NCBI GenBank assembly: GCA_003150485.1
Contig: QALX01000008.1
Span: 1 to 64,000, forward strand
Source: Clostridiales bacterium
GTDB lineage: Bacteria; Bacillota; Clostridia; Oscillospirales; Oscillospiraceae
Length of the DNA stretch: 64,000 nucleotides
Direction of reading: 5' to 3'
Positions 15,906 to 24,516 of the stretch are shown piece by piece. The translations under genes were made by a program, and so were the position numbers. The notes under the pieces are model-generated. The model was not told where the DNA came from and ran no database searches. It saw only the letters and a program-made list of their open reading frames with translations. Position 1 is the stretch's first letter, and each line of letters opens with the position of its first letter.

Positions 15906-16120
15906 CATCTTTTTCCACAGATTCCACCGGATTTATCCACCTGTGGAAAACTCCGGTGTGGACAAATAGGTCCCTGGCGGAACCCCTGTGGACAATCATT
16001 TTTTCTTCCACACCCCCTTGTGGACGCGCAATCCCTTGCCGCCCAACGGCTCAGCCTACTTTTCCACTTTTCCGCGGTCCCTACTAGTACTACTATTTTA
16101 ATAGATTCTTTCTTATTCCA
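15906..16120. other. oriC: oriC: DnaA-box cluster, DnaA-trios and unwinding element
   Basis: Boxes read by eye: TTTTCCACA 15911, TTATCCACC 15933, TGTGGAAAA 15942, TGTGGACAA 15957, TGTGGACAA 15987, TGTGGACGC 16019, TTTTCCACT 16060 with a degenerate TTTTCCGCG at 16068. Next come a GC-rich gap CCGCGGTCC and the trinucleotides CTA CTA GTA CTA CTA at 16081-16095. An AT-rich tract (16096-16118) leads into dnaN. This is the DnaA-box/GC-cluster/DnaA-trio arrangement described for B. subtilis strand opening. Confidence 0.9.
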
Positions 16121-16170
16121 TCAGAGCACAGACACACCACTTACCATTTTACAGCAAAGGAGGGGACACC

Positions 16171-17292
16171 TTGAAGTTCTCCTGTGAAAAAGCAATTCTC
16201 CAGGCCATGGTTTCCATCGCCTCCCGCACCGTGGCCCCCAAGAGCGCCATCCCCGCCCTGGAAGGGCTGCTGCTGGAGGCCGGAAAAGAGCTCTGCCTCA
16301 CTGGCTACAACCTGAAAACCGGCATTCGCACTGTGGTGCCTGCCGACATCACCGAGGAGGGCAGTCTGGTTCTCTCCGCCCGGCTCTTCGGGGACATCAT
16401 CCGCCGGCTCCCGGACGACGTGGTTACCGTGGCCACTCAGGACTACATGGTCAACATCACCTGCGGCATGAGCGAGTTCAATATCCTGGGCACCGACGCC
16501 GGGGAGTTCCCGGAACTTCCCATTGTGGAGTATCAGAACAGCCTGATTCTGCCCCAACGGGTCCTCCACTCCATGATCACCGAGACCATCTTTGCCGTCT
16601 CCACCAACGACAGCCGCCCCATCCACACCGGCGAGCTCTTTGAGCGCACCGCCGACGGGCTGCTCACCGTGGTGGCTGTGGACGGCTACCGGCTGGCGCT
16701 GCGCCGGGAGGGGACCCAGATGGGGGTTACCGACACCGCCTGTCAATTTGTCATCCCCGCCAGCGCCCTAAACGAGGTGAGCAAAATCTGCGGGGACACC
16801 GACGAGACCATTGAGATCGTCCAGGGTACCCGGCACATCATGTTCCGCATTGATCAGACCACTCTGATCACCCGCCGCCTGGAGGGTGAGTTCCTCAACT
16901 ACAGCCAGGCCATCCCCGCCGACAATCCCATCTCGGTGACCGTGGACCGGCGGCAGTTGATCTCCTCCATCGAGCGCTGCTCCCTGATCATCACCGAGCA
17001 GCAGAAGAGCCCTCTCCGCTGTACCTTCGGTGACGGGGTCCTCACCCTGCGCACCGCCACCGCCATCGGCAATGCTCACGATCAGTGCCCCATCCAGGGC
17101 AACGGCGGGGAACTGGAGATTGGCTTCAATAACCGTTACCTGCTGGACGCTCTGAAGGCCGCCCACGCGGATACCCTGCGCATCAACCTGAATACCCCCA
17201 TCAGTCCCTGTATCATCGAGCCGGAAGCGGAGGGGGACCGGAATAAATTTCTCTATATGGTCCTGCCGGTGCGGCTGAAGGCGGGCCAGTGA
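16171..17292 (+). CDS. dnaN: DNA polymerase III sliding clamp (beta)
   Basis: Ring-shaped processivity factor of the replicase. 373 aa with the three repeated clamp domains. Recognisable stretches are the N-terminal KFSCEKAILQAMVSIASRTV, IPALEGLLLEA, and VDGYRLALRRE at the domain I/II border. GEFLNYSQAIPADNP and the C-terminal YMVLPVRLKAG strand close the family pattern. TTG start preceded by AAAGGAGGGG. It directly follows oriC and probably heads dnaN-rlbA-recF-remB. Confidence 0.97.
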   Translation: MKFSCEKAILQAMVSIASRTVAPKSAIPALEGLLLEAGKELCLTGYNLKTGIRTVVPADITEEGSLVLSARLFGDIIRRLPDDVVTVATQDYMVNITCGMSEFNILGTDAGEFPELPIVEYQNSLILPQRVLHSMITETIFAVSTNDSRPIHTGELFERTADGLLTVVAVDGYRLALRREGTQMGVTDTACQFVIPASALNEVSKICGDTDETIEIVQGTRHIMFRIDQTTLITRRLEGEFLNYSQAIPADNPISVTVDRRQLISSIERCSLIITEQQKSPLRCTFGDGVLTLRTATAIGNAHDQCPIQGNGGELEIGFNNRYLLDALKAAHADTLRINLNTPISPCIIEPEAEGDRNKFLYMVLPVRLKAGQ

Positions 17293-17310
17293 CCGAAAGG
17301 ATTTTGAGCT

Positions 17311-17523
17311 ATGAAAGAAAGTACCGTCTCCATTACCACCGAGTTTATCAAGCTGGACGCCCTGCTGAAGTACGCCAACCTGGTGTGCAGCGGCGGCGAA
17401 GCGAAGATCCGCATCCAGGAAGGGGAAGTCCAGGTGAACGGGGAGACCTGCACCATGCGGGGCAAAAAAATCCGCCCCGGCGACACCGTCACCCTGGGTG
17501 AGGAAACGGTCACCGTCCAATGA
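17311..17523 (+). CDS. rlbA: S4-domain RNA-binding protein RlbA/YaaA
   Basis: 70-aa S4-like protein found between dnaN and recF in most Firmicutes and linked to late ribosome assembly. The S4 fold is visible as FIKLDALLKYANLVCSGGEA, then VQVNGETCTMRGKKIRPGD. Its stop overlaps the recF start by ATGA, indicating coupled translation. An in-frame alternative start exists upstream, but the 17311 ATG fits the family length. Confidence 0.93.
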   Translation: MKESTVSITTEFIKLDALLKYANLVCSGGEAKIRIQEGEVQVNGETCTMRGKKIRPGDTVTLGEETVTVQ

Positions 17524-18653
17524 TCGTCCGCCACCTCTCTCTGGCCCACTTCCGCAACTACGCCGCCCTGGACGTGGACTTCTCTCCGGGCATCAACGTG
17601 ATCTACGGGGACAACGCCCAGGGAAAGACCAACCTTATCGAGGCCATCGCCTACCTCTCCGCCTGCCGGAGCCACCGGGCCAGGGGAGACCGGGAGCTCA
17701 TCGCCCTGGACGCCGGCGAGGCCCGGATCACAGCGGATCTGCTCTCCCGGAGCCGGGACTTCCGGCTGGAAATCCAGCTGCGCCGGGGCCAGCGCCGGAG
17801 ACTGAAGAAAAACGGCGTGGTGCTGAAAACCGCGGCGGAGCTGGCTGGGATTCTCAACACCGTTCTGTTCTGTCCCGAGGATCTGTACCTGATCCGGGCG
17901 GGGGCGGCGGCCCGGCGGAATTTTCTGGACGGCGCCATCTGCCAGATGCGGCCCCGGTACGCGGCGGCCCTGGCGGAGTACAAACGGCTTCATGAGCAGA
18001 AAACCCGCATCCTGCGGGACTGGCCGGAGCAGCCTGGGCTCCTGGACCTGCTGGAGGACTACAATGTCAGGCTGTGCCAGACCGGCGCCCTGCTCATCCA
18101 CTACCGGGCCCACTTTATCAAAAAGCTGAACCAGTACGCCCCGGACATCCACGGAGACTGCTCCGACGGCAGGGAAGTGCTCTCTCTGGGCTACCAGACG
18201 GTGAAAACCGTCCCCGATCCCCGGGAAAAACCCGTTGTTCTGTTCCCCCAGCTGATGGAGCACATGGAGGCCCACCGGCAGGCAGAGCTGGACAGCCGCA
18301 GCTGCCTCTCCGGCCCCCACAAGGACGACCTGCTGGTGCAGATCGACGGCTTGCCCGCCAAACAGTACGCCAGTCAGGGACAGACCCGCACGGCGTCCCT
18401 CTCGTTGAAGCTGGCCCAACGGGAGCTGCTCTATGAGGCATTTGAGGAATATCCCGTGCTGCTGCTGGACGACGTGCTCAGTGAGCTGGACTCGAAACGG
18501 CAGTCATTTGTTCTTAACCGCATCGCAGGGGGCCAGGTTTTCATCACCTGCTGCGAGGAAAAGCGCCTGGACCGGCTGGAGGCCGGACGGGTGCTCCACA
18601 TCGAAAAGGGCGCTCTGGCGCCAGGAGGCGACACGAAATGTACCTGCACTTAG
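17520..18653 (+). CDS. recF: DNA replication and repair protein RecF
   Basis: ABC-type ATPase that binds gapped DNA and helps load RecA. 377 aa. The Walker A loop is YGDNAQGKTNLIEAI near residue 30. The ABC signature-like region and Walker B appear late (VLLLDDVLSELDSKRQ), followed by QVFITCCEEKRL. The start overlaps the rlbA stop by 4 bases and the end overlaps remB by 16 bases, so all are one operon. Full length with no interruption. Confidence 0.96.
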   Translation: MIVRHLSLAHFRNYAALDVDFSPGINVIYGDNAQGKTNLIEAIAYLSACRSHRARGDRELIALDAGEARITADLLSRSRDFRLEIQLRRGQRRRLKKNGVVLKTAAELAGILNTVLFCPEDLYLIRAGAAARRNFLDGAICQMRPRYAAALAEYKRLHEQKTRILRDWPEQPGLLDLLEDYNVRLCQTGALLIHYRAHFIKKLNQYAPDIHGDCSDGREVLSLGYQTVKTVPDPREKPVVLFPQLMEHMEAHRQAELDSRSCLSGPHKDDLLVQIDGLPAKQYASQGQTRTASLSLKLAQRELLYEAFEEYPVLLLDDVLSELDSKRQSFVLNRIAGGQVFITCCEEKRLDRLEAGRVLHIEKGALAPGGDTKCTCT

Positions 18654-18910
18654 GGCAAAATACCATTGTCCACGACAGGGAGATTATCGGGATCTTTGAT
18701 CTGGACATCACCTCCCAGTCCCACCGGACCCGGGACTACCTGAACCGGGCGGAGCGGGGCGGCGACGTGGTCAATGTCAGCGAGGAGCTGCCCAAGAGCT
18801 TTGTGGTCTGTGCAAAGCCTCATAACAAAGAAAAACAAACCGTTTTTATTTCCCAGCTCTCCAGTCAGACATTACTGCGGCGGTCCGAAACGGGGTTCCA
18901 GACAGAATAA
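18638..18910 (+). CDS. remB: Extracellular matrix regulator RemB (DUF370)
   Basis: 90-aa DUF370 protein. In B. subtilis the paralogue RemA is a DNA-binding activator of matrix genes, and RemB (YaaB) sits between recF and gyrB as here. Family residues are MYLHLGQNTIVHDREIIGIF, TRDYLNRAERGGDVVNV and PKSFVVCA. The C-terminal 23 residues (from QTVFISQLSSQTLLRRS on) are duplicated in DNA just downstream, out of frame. The function in this organism is inferred from family only. Confidence 0.92.
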   Translation: MYLHLGQNTIVHDREIIGIFDLDITSQSHRTRDYLNRAERGGDVVNVSEELPKSFVVCAKPHNKEKQTVFISQLSSQTLLRRSETGFQTE

Positions 18911-18990
18911 AAGAAAACTACCGTTTTATTTCTCAGCTCTCCAGTCAGACGCTGCTGCGGCGTTCGGAAGCTGGGTTTCAGACGGATTGA
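18911..18990 (+). pseudogene. Remnant duplicate of the remB 3' end
   Basis: About 80 bases that repeat the end of remB: the 17-base block at 18854-18870 recurs at 18934-18950. Read in its own frame it gives FISQLSSQTLLRRSEAGFQTD and a stop at 18988-18990. There is no start codon and the frame is shifted relative to remB (offset 80). Most differences between copies are at third codon positions. Confidence 0.75.
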
Positions 18991-19030
18991 GATAACAGGT
19001 ATCTGTTCAAAAAAGGAGAAGTTCCGAATT

Positions 19031-20974
19031 ATGGCAGAAGATTTATTGGAAAACGGCACCGCGTTCAGCGGTGAATACAACGCGTCGGAGATCCAGGTCC
19101 TGGAGGGCCTGGAGGCGGTGCGGAAGCGGCCGGGTATGTATATCGGCTCTACCTCCACCAGCGGCCTCCACCACTTGGTCTATGAGATCGTGGACAACGC
19201 CATTGACGAGGCCTTGGCCGGCTACTGTACCGAGATCGGGGTCACCATTCACAACGGCAACTCCATCACCGTCACCGACAACGGCCGCGGCATCCCGGTG
19301 GACATCCAGGCCCAGACCGGCAAGCCCGCCCTGGAGGTGGTATATACCATCCTCCACGCCGGCGGCAAGTTCGGCGGCGGCGGTTATAAGGTCTCCGGCG
19401 GCCTCCACGGCGTGGGCGCCAGCGTGGTCAACGCCCTGTCTGAATGGCTGCGGGTTCAGGTTCATAAGGATGGCCAGATCTACGAGATGAAGTTCAGCCG
19501 GGGCAAGGTGACGCAGCCCATGACCGTGGTGGGGACCACCGACCGCACCGGCACCACCGTCACCTTCCAGCCTGACCCGGAGATGTTCGATGACCTGGTG
19601 TACAACTATGAGACCCTCCACACCCGGATGCGGGAGCAGGCCTTCCTCAACGGCGGCATCCGCATCGTCATGACCGATGAGCGGGAGGGCCAGGAGCAGC
19701 GGGAGGAGATGTACTACGAGGGCGGAATCCGCTCCTTTGTGGAGTTCATCAACCAGCACAAGTCCCCCATCCACGAGGACGTCATCTACATGGTGGGGGA
19801 ACAGGAGGACTCCATGGCCGAGGTGGCCATGCAGTACACCGACAGCTACAGTGAGGTGATTCTCTCCTTTGCCAACAACATCCACACCCCTGAGGGCGGA
19901 ATGCACGAGGAGGGGTTTAAGCGGGCCCTGACCAACGCCCTGAACACCTATGGGCGCAAGGCCAAAATCCTCAAGGAGGACGAAAAGGTCTCCGGCGACG
20001 ACTGCCGGGAGGGCCTCACCTGCGTCATCTCAGTGAAGCTCACCGACGCCCAGTTCGAGGGCCAGACCAAGGCCAAGCTGGGCAACAGCGAGATCCGCAC
20101 CCTGGTCAACAGCGTGGTGTCGGAGAAGCTGGAGATCTTCCTGGAGGAGCATCCGGCGGTGGGCCGCTCCATTCTGGAGAAGGCAATGACCGCCGCCCGG
20201 GCCCGGGAGGCCGCCCGGAAGGCCCGGGAGAGCATCCGCCGGAAAAACGCCCTGGACGGCGCCACCCTTCCCGGCAAGCTCCGGGACTGCAACGAACGGG
20301 ACGCCGCCCTCACCGAGCTCTACATCGTGGAGGGCGACTCGGCAGGGGGCTCCGCCACCCAGGGCCGGGACTCCCGGTTCCAGGCCATCCTGCCCCTGTG
20401 GGGCAAGATGCTCAACGTGGAAAAAGCCAGGGCGGATAAGGTCTACGGCAACGACAAACTGACTCCGGTAATCACCGCTCTGGGCGCGGGCCTGGGGGAG
20501 GAGTTCGACGTGAGTAAGCTCCGCTATCACAAGGTGATTATCATGGCCGACGCCGACGTGGACGGCAGCCATATCCGGACCCTGTTGCTGACCTTCTTCT
20601 TCCGCTTTATGCGGCCCCTGATCGAGGAGGGGTACGTCTATGCGGCGGTGCCGCCCCTGTACAAGCTGGTCAAGGGCAAGACCACCCGGGTGGCCTTCTC
20701 CGACGAGGAGCGGGACCAGATCTCCAGCGAGCTGCGGGGGGACAACGCCAACGCCAAGATCGGGATCTCCCGGTTCAAGGGCCTGGGTGAGATGGACCCC
20801 CACGAGCTGTGGGAGACCACTATGGACCCCACCACCCGTACTCTGAAACGGATTACCCTCAGTGACGCGGTGGCGGCGGATCAGACCTTTACCCTGCTGA
20901 TGGGCGAGAAGGTGGAGCCCCGCAGAAGATATATTGAGGAAAACGCAAAGAAAGTCATTAATTTGGATTACTAA
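19031..20974 (+). CDS. gyrB: DNA gyrase subunit B
   Basis: ATPase subunit of gyrase, which introduces negative supercoils. 647 aa. The GHKL ATP site includes EIVDNAIDEALAGY, TDNGRGIPVDIQ and GGLHGVGASVVNALS. The TOPRIM domain carries YIVEGDSAGGSATQGRD and IIMADADVDGSHIRTLLL. The C-terminal FKGLGEMDPHELWETTMDP is standard. AAAGGAG precedes the ATG. It is separated from gyrA by a modular repeat (21015-21190), so the two genes may not be translated from one tight operon. Confidence 0.98.
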   Translation: MAEDLLENGTAFSGEYNASEIQVLEGLEAVRKRPGMYIGSTSTSGLHHLVYEIVDNAIDEALAGYCTEIGVTIHNGNSITVTDNGRGIPVDIQAQTGKPALEVVYTILHAGGKFGGGGYKVSGGLHGVGASVVNALSEWLRVQVHKDGQIYEMKFSRGKVTQPMTVVGTTDRTGTTVTFQPDPEMFDDLVYNYETLHTRMREQAFLNGGIRIVMTDEREGQEQREEMYYEGGIRSFVEFINQHKSPIHEDVIYMVGEQEDSMAEVAMQYTDSYSEVILSFANNIHTPEGGMHEEGFKRALTNALNTYGRKAKILKEDEKVSGDDCREGLTCVISVKLTDAQFEGQTKAKLGNSEIRTLVNSVVSEKLEIFLEEHPAVGRSILEKAMTAARAREAARKARESIRRKNALDGATLPGKLRDCNERDAALTELYIVEGDSAGGSATQGRDSRFQAILPLWGKMLNVEKARADKVYGNDKLTPVITALGAGLGEEFDVSKLRYHKVIIMADADVDGSHIRTLLLTFFFRFMRPLIEEGYVYAAVPPLYKLVKGKTTRVAFSDEERDQISSELRGDNANAKIGISRFKGLGEMDPHELWETTMDPTTRTLKRITLSDAVAADQTFTLLMGEKVEPRRRYIEENAKKVINLDY

Positions 20975-21014
20975 GGGTTCTAACCGACTTTTAACAATAA
21001 AAAATCCCCGTCCG

Positions 21015-21190
21015 CCGATGAAATCGGCGAACGACCACGCCGCATCATAACAAGGCGCATAGCGCGAACAAAGTTTTTCGCCCAGCCTTTTTAAGTGAGA
21101 CTCCAAATCTGTGATTTGGCCAGTCGAACTTACACAGAGTGCAAAAGGCTGGCAGGGGTCCAGGGGGCAGCGCCCCCTGGCGCCTATAGG
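21015..21190 (-). repeat. Modular hairpin repeat, copy R5 (between gyrB and gyrA)
   Basis: Read on the minus strand it gives GGGGGCGCTGCCCCC, TGGACCCC, the AGCCTTTT/AAAAAGGCT hairpin split by the 49-nt cassette, GCGAAAAACTTTG and a GCCGATgaaATCGGC hairpin. It lies between two plus-strand genes and is oriented against them, unlike most other copies. Confidence 0.8.
21093..21141 (+). repeat. 49-nt hairpin cassette, copy 2
   Basis: Same sequence as the 53593 copy by eye and one or two differences from the 6509 copy, inserted at the same place in the host hairpin. Confidence 0.8.
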
Positions 21191-21201
21191 AGTGAGCTTT
21201 C

Positions 21202-23730
21202 TTGAGTAAGAAAAAAGATTACGAACCACAGGATATCGCCTATCCGGATCAGAAGATTGTGGAGATTGACCTGGAGCACGAGATGCAGACGGCGTATATT
21301 GACTATGCCATGTCGGTTATCGTGGGCCGGGCCCTGCCCGACGTCCGGGACGGCCTGAAGCCGGTCCACCGGCGAATCCTTTACGCCATGTACGAGGATA
21401 ACCTGACCTCGGACCGGCCCTTTAAGAAGTCCGCCACCTGCGTGGGCGACGTGCTGGGCCGGTACCATCCCCACGGGGACGGCTCGGTCTATGACGCCCT
21501 GGTGCGTCTGGCTCAGACCTTCTCTATGCGGGAGCCCCTGGTGGACGGCCACGGCAACTTCGGCAGTGTGGACGGGGACCCTCCCGCCGCCTACCGGTAC
21601 ACAGAGGCCCGGCTGTCCAAGATCTCCAACGAGATGCTCCGGGACATCGAAAAGGATACGGTGGACTGGGACCCCAACTTTGACGAGACCCGGCAGGAGC
21701 CCAGAGTGCTGCCCTCCCGGTTCCCCAATCTGTTGGTCAACGGCTCCTCAGGCATCGCCGTGGGCATGACCACCAACATCCCGCCCCATAACCTGGCCGA
21801 GGTCATCAACGGCACCATCTGCATCATGGACAACCCGGAGGCAGGGCTGGACGACCTGATGGAACATATCCAGGGTCCGGATTTCCCGACCAGTGGTATC
21901 ATCATGGGCCGCAGCGGCATCCGCGCCGCCTACGGCACCGGCCGGGGCCGGATCGTGGTCCGGGCCCGGACCGAGTTTGAGGAGTTCGGAAACAATCGGA
22001 TCCGCATCATCGTCACCGAGTTGCCCTACCAGGTGAACAAGGCCCGGCTCATCGAGAATATCGCCGATCAGGTCCACGCCAAGCGGCTGGAGGGCATCTC
22101 CGGTCTCCGGGACGAGTCGGACCGGGAGGGGATGCGCATTGTCATCGAGCTGAAAAAGGACGCCAATCCCCAGGTGGTGCTCAACCGGCTGTTTATCCAG
22201 ACCCAGCTGCAAACCACCTTCGCCGTGGTCATGCTGGCCCTGGTCCACGACCAGAAGCAGCCCCGTATCCTGACCCTGCGGCAGATTTTAGACGAGTACA
22301 TTGCCTTCCAGATGGATGTGCTCACCCGCCGGACCATTTTCGATAAGAAAAAGGCCGAGGCCCGGGCCCATCTGCTGGAGGGGCTGATCATCGCCCAGGA
22401 CAACATCGACGAGGTCATCCGCATCATCCGCAGCAGCTACGATGACGCCAAGGAAAATCTCATGGCCCGGTTCGGCCTGGACGACATTCAGGCCCAGGCC
22501 ATTCTGGACATGCAGCTGAAACGGCTCCAGGGTCTGGAGCGGGATAAGCTGCTGGCCGAGTACAGGGAGCTGGAAGAGCGCATTGCCTACTACGCCAGCC
22601 TGCTGGCGGACCGGAACAAGATGCAGGAGGTCCTCAAGGCCGAGCTCATCGAGATTCGGGATAAATACGGCGACGATCGGAAAACCGCCATTGAACAGGT
22701 GGAGGACGAGATCGACATCGAGGACCTTATTGAGGAGGAGGAGTGCGTCTTTACCCTCAGCAACGCCGGGTATCTGAAGCGGACCCCCGCCTCCGCCTAC
22801 CGGGCCCAGAAGCGGGGCGGCAAGGGAGTCAACGCCATGACCACCCGGGAGGAGGATTTTGTCTCCACCCTCTTTACCTGTTCCACCCACGACTATATCC
22901 TCTTCTTCACCAATACCGGGAAAGTCCACCGGAAGAAGGGCTACCAGATCCCAGAAGCGGGCCGCACCGCCAAAGGCACCAACATTGTCAACCTGCTGCC
23001 CATCGAACAGGGGGAGAAGGTCACCGCCATGCTCCACATCCGGGACTTTACCGACAACGAATTCCTGGTCTTTGCCACCCGGTTCGGCACGGTGAAGCGG
23101 CTGACCCTGTCCAGCCTCCACACCGCCCGGAAGGCGGGCATCCGTGCCCTGAACCTGGACGAGGGGGATGAACTCATCGCCGTCTGCCGCACCGACGGGG
23201 AACAGGACGTCATTCTGGTTACCCACAACGGCATGGCCATCCGGTTCCAGGAACAGGATGTGCGCTGTATGGGCCGGGATGCGGTGGGCGTCCGGGGCAT
23301 CCGCTTGAAAGAAGAGGACTACCTGGTGGCCGGCGGCGTGACCAGTCAGGGGGACAGCCTGCTGACCATCACGGAAAACGGCTTCGGCAAGCGCACCGCT
23401 ATCGAGGAATACACCTGTCAGAGCCGGGGCGGCTACGGCAACAAGAACTACAACATCACCGAGAAAACCGGACCGGTGGCCTCCGCTGCCATCGTGGAGG
23501 AGTGCGACGACGCCCTGATGATCTCCGACGACGGCACCATTATCCGCACCGCTGTCAGCGGCATCAACCTCTATGGCCGGGTCACCCAGGGAGTTAATAT
23601 TATGACGGTACCCGAGGGCGTGAAGGTGATCTCCCTGGCCACCACCCGGGAGAACGAGGAGGAAGAACCTCCGGCGGCGGAGACCCCTGGGCCTGAAACG
23701 GATTCCACGGAGGAATCCACAACTGTGTAA
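21202..23730 (+). CDS. gyrA: DNA gyrase subunit A
   Basis: DNA-breaking subunit of gyrase. 842 aa. The N-terminal winged helix has MQTAYIDYAMSVIVGRALPD. The quinolone-resistance region reads RYHPHGDGSVYDALVRLAQ with the catalytic Tyr in YRYTEARLS. Six C-terminal beta-pinwheel blades contain repeated (R/K)xG-type motifs. The GyrA-box appears as QKRGGKGV, which supports gyrase rather than topoisomerase IV. TTG start after AGGAGTGA. Confidence 0.98.
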   Translation: MSKKKDYEPQDIAYPDQKIVEIDLEHEMQTAYIDYAMSVIVGRALPDVRDGLKPVHRRILYAMYEDNLTSDRPFKKSATCVGDVLGRYHPHGDGSVYDALVRLAQTFSMREPLVDGHGNFGSVDGDPPAAYRYTEARLSKISNEMLRDIEKDTVDWDPNFDETRQEPRVLPSRFPNLLVNGSSGIAVGMTTNIPPHNLAEVINGTICIMDNPEAGLDDLMEHIQGPDFPTSGIIMGRSGIRAAYGTGRGRIVVRARTEFEEFGNNRIRIIVTELPYQVNKARLIENIADQVHAKRLEGISGLRDESDREGMRIVIELKKDANPQVVLNRLFIQTQLQTTFAVVMLALVHDQKQPRILTLRQILDEYIAFQMDVLTRRTIFDKKKAEARAHLLEGLIIAQDNIDEVIRIIRSSYDDAKENLMARFGLDDIQAQAILDMQLKRLQGLERDKLLAEYRELEERIAYYASLLADRNKMQEVLKAELIEIRDKYGDDRKTAIEQVEDEIDIEDLIEEEECVFTLSNAGYLKRTPASAYRAQKRGGKGVNAMTTREEDFVSTLFTCSTHDYILFFTNTGKVHRKKGYQIPEAGRTAKGTNIVNLLPIEQGEKVTAMLHIRDFTDNEFLVFATRFGTVKRLTLSSLHTARKAGIRALNLDEGDELIAVCRTDGEQDVILVTHNGMAIRFQEQDVRCMGRDAVGVRGIRLKEEDYLVAGGVTSQGDSLLTITENGFGKRTAIEEYTCQSRGGYGNKNYNITEKTGPVASAAIVEECDDALMISDDGTIIRTAVSGINLYGRVTQGVNIMTVPEGVKVISLATTRENEEEEPPAAETPGPETDSTEESTTV

Positions 23731-23763
23731 AAATCCGCTGCCCGGCTGCGATGGGAGGCTGCC

Positions 23764-24204
23764 ATGAAAACTGTGACACTGTATACCGACGGCGCCTGCT
23801 CCGGGAATCCGGGGCCTGGCGGCTGGGCGGCCATTCTGCTCTACAATGGCCACAAAAAAGAGCTGTCCGGCGGGGAGAAGCAGACCACCAACAACCGGAT
23901 GGAGCTAACTGCCGTGATTCGGGGACTCAGCGCCCTGAATCAGCCCTGTATTGTGGATCTGTACTCAGATTCCAAGTACGTGATCGACGCCCTGGAGAAG
24001 GGCTGGGCAGTGGGCTGGCGGAAACGGGGCTGGAAAAAGGCAGACAAAAAGCCCGCCCTCAATCCTGATCTCTGGTCTGAGCTACTGGATCTGTGCGAAC
24101 GCCACACCGTCCAGCTCCACTGGGTCAAGGGGCACGCCGAAAACCCTTACAACAACCGCTGCGACCAGCTCGCCGTCCAGGAATGGCAGCGCCTGCGGGG
24201 GTGA
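23764..24204 (+). CDS. rnhA: Ribonuclease HI
   Basis: Cleaves the RNA strand of RNA-DNA hybrids, removing primers and R-loops. 146 aa. Active-site acidic residues are seen in LYTDGACSGNPGPGGWA (Asp), TTNNRMELTAVIRGL (Glu), LYSDSKYVIDAL (Asp) and NNRCDQLAVQEW (Asp). The basic-protrusion segment WRKRGWKKADKKP is present. It follows gyrA by about 30 bases and probably shares its transcript. The R6 repeat and a bidirectional terminator follow. Confidence 0.96.
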   Translation: MKTVTLYTDGACSGNPGPGGWAAILLYNGHKKELSGGEKQTTNNRMELTAVIRGLSALNQPCIVDLYSDSKYVIDALEKGWAVGWRKRGWKKADKKPALNPDLWSELLDLCERHTVQLHWVKGHAENPYNNRCDQLAVQEWQRLRG

Positions 24205-24205
24205 G

Positions 24206-24330
24206 GCCAGGGGGCTTTGCCCCCTGGACCCCCACCCCTTTTTTGAAAAAAAGGGGACAAAAAACTTTTTTCCCTTCGCCCATTCAACGAGACGTAGGTG
24301 AAATGCCGATTTTCATCGGCATAGGGGAAT
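24206..24330 (+). repeat. Modular hairpin repeat, copy R6a (rnhA side)
   Basis: GGGGGCTTTGCCCCC, TGGACCCCCACC, the uninterrupted hairpin CCCCTTTTTTGAAAAAAAGG, AAAAAACTTTTTT, CGCCCATTCAACG and GCCGATTTTCATCGGC. This is an empty version of the hairpin that carries the cassette at 56521. Confidence 0.85.
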
Positions 24331-24342
24331 AATAAAACAAAT

Positions 24343-24385
24343 AAAACCGGAACCTTCTACGCTAAGAAAGGTTCCGGTTTTTATT
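24343..24385. terminator. Bidirectional terminator between rnhA and pyk
   Basis: Stem AAAACCGGAACC/GGTTCCGGTTTT, the same stem as at 6368 and 53455, flanked by T-runs. Confidence 0.85.
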
Positions 24386-24394
24386 ATTTATTCT

Positions 24395-24516
24395 ATCCCG
24401 AAAGCCGACGCAGGTCGGCTTCTGCCTGCTTGGCAAGCTATAAGCGCGCAGCGCGAATAAAGTTTTCGCCCAGCCTTTTTCAAAAGGCTGGCGGGGTCCA
24501 GGGACGGCGCCCCTGG
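24395..24516 (-). repeat. Modular hairpin repeat, copy R6b (pyk side)
   Basis: Minus-strand-oriented copy. The host hairpin is empty here: CAGCCTTTTTCAAAAGGCTG at 24471-24490. This allows the exact insertion point of the 49-nt cassette to be read. A GCCGACgcagGTCGGC word and a GCGCGCAGCGCG word are also present. Confidence 0.85.
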
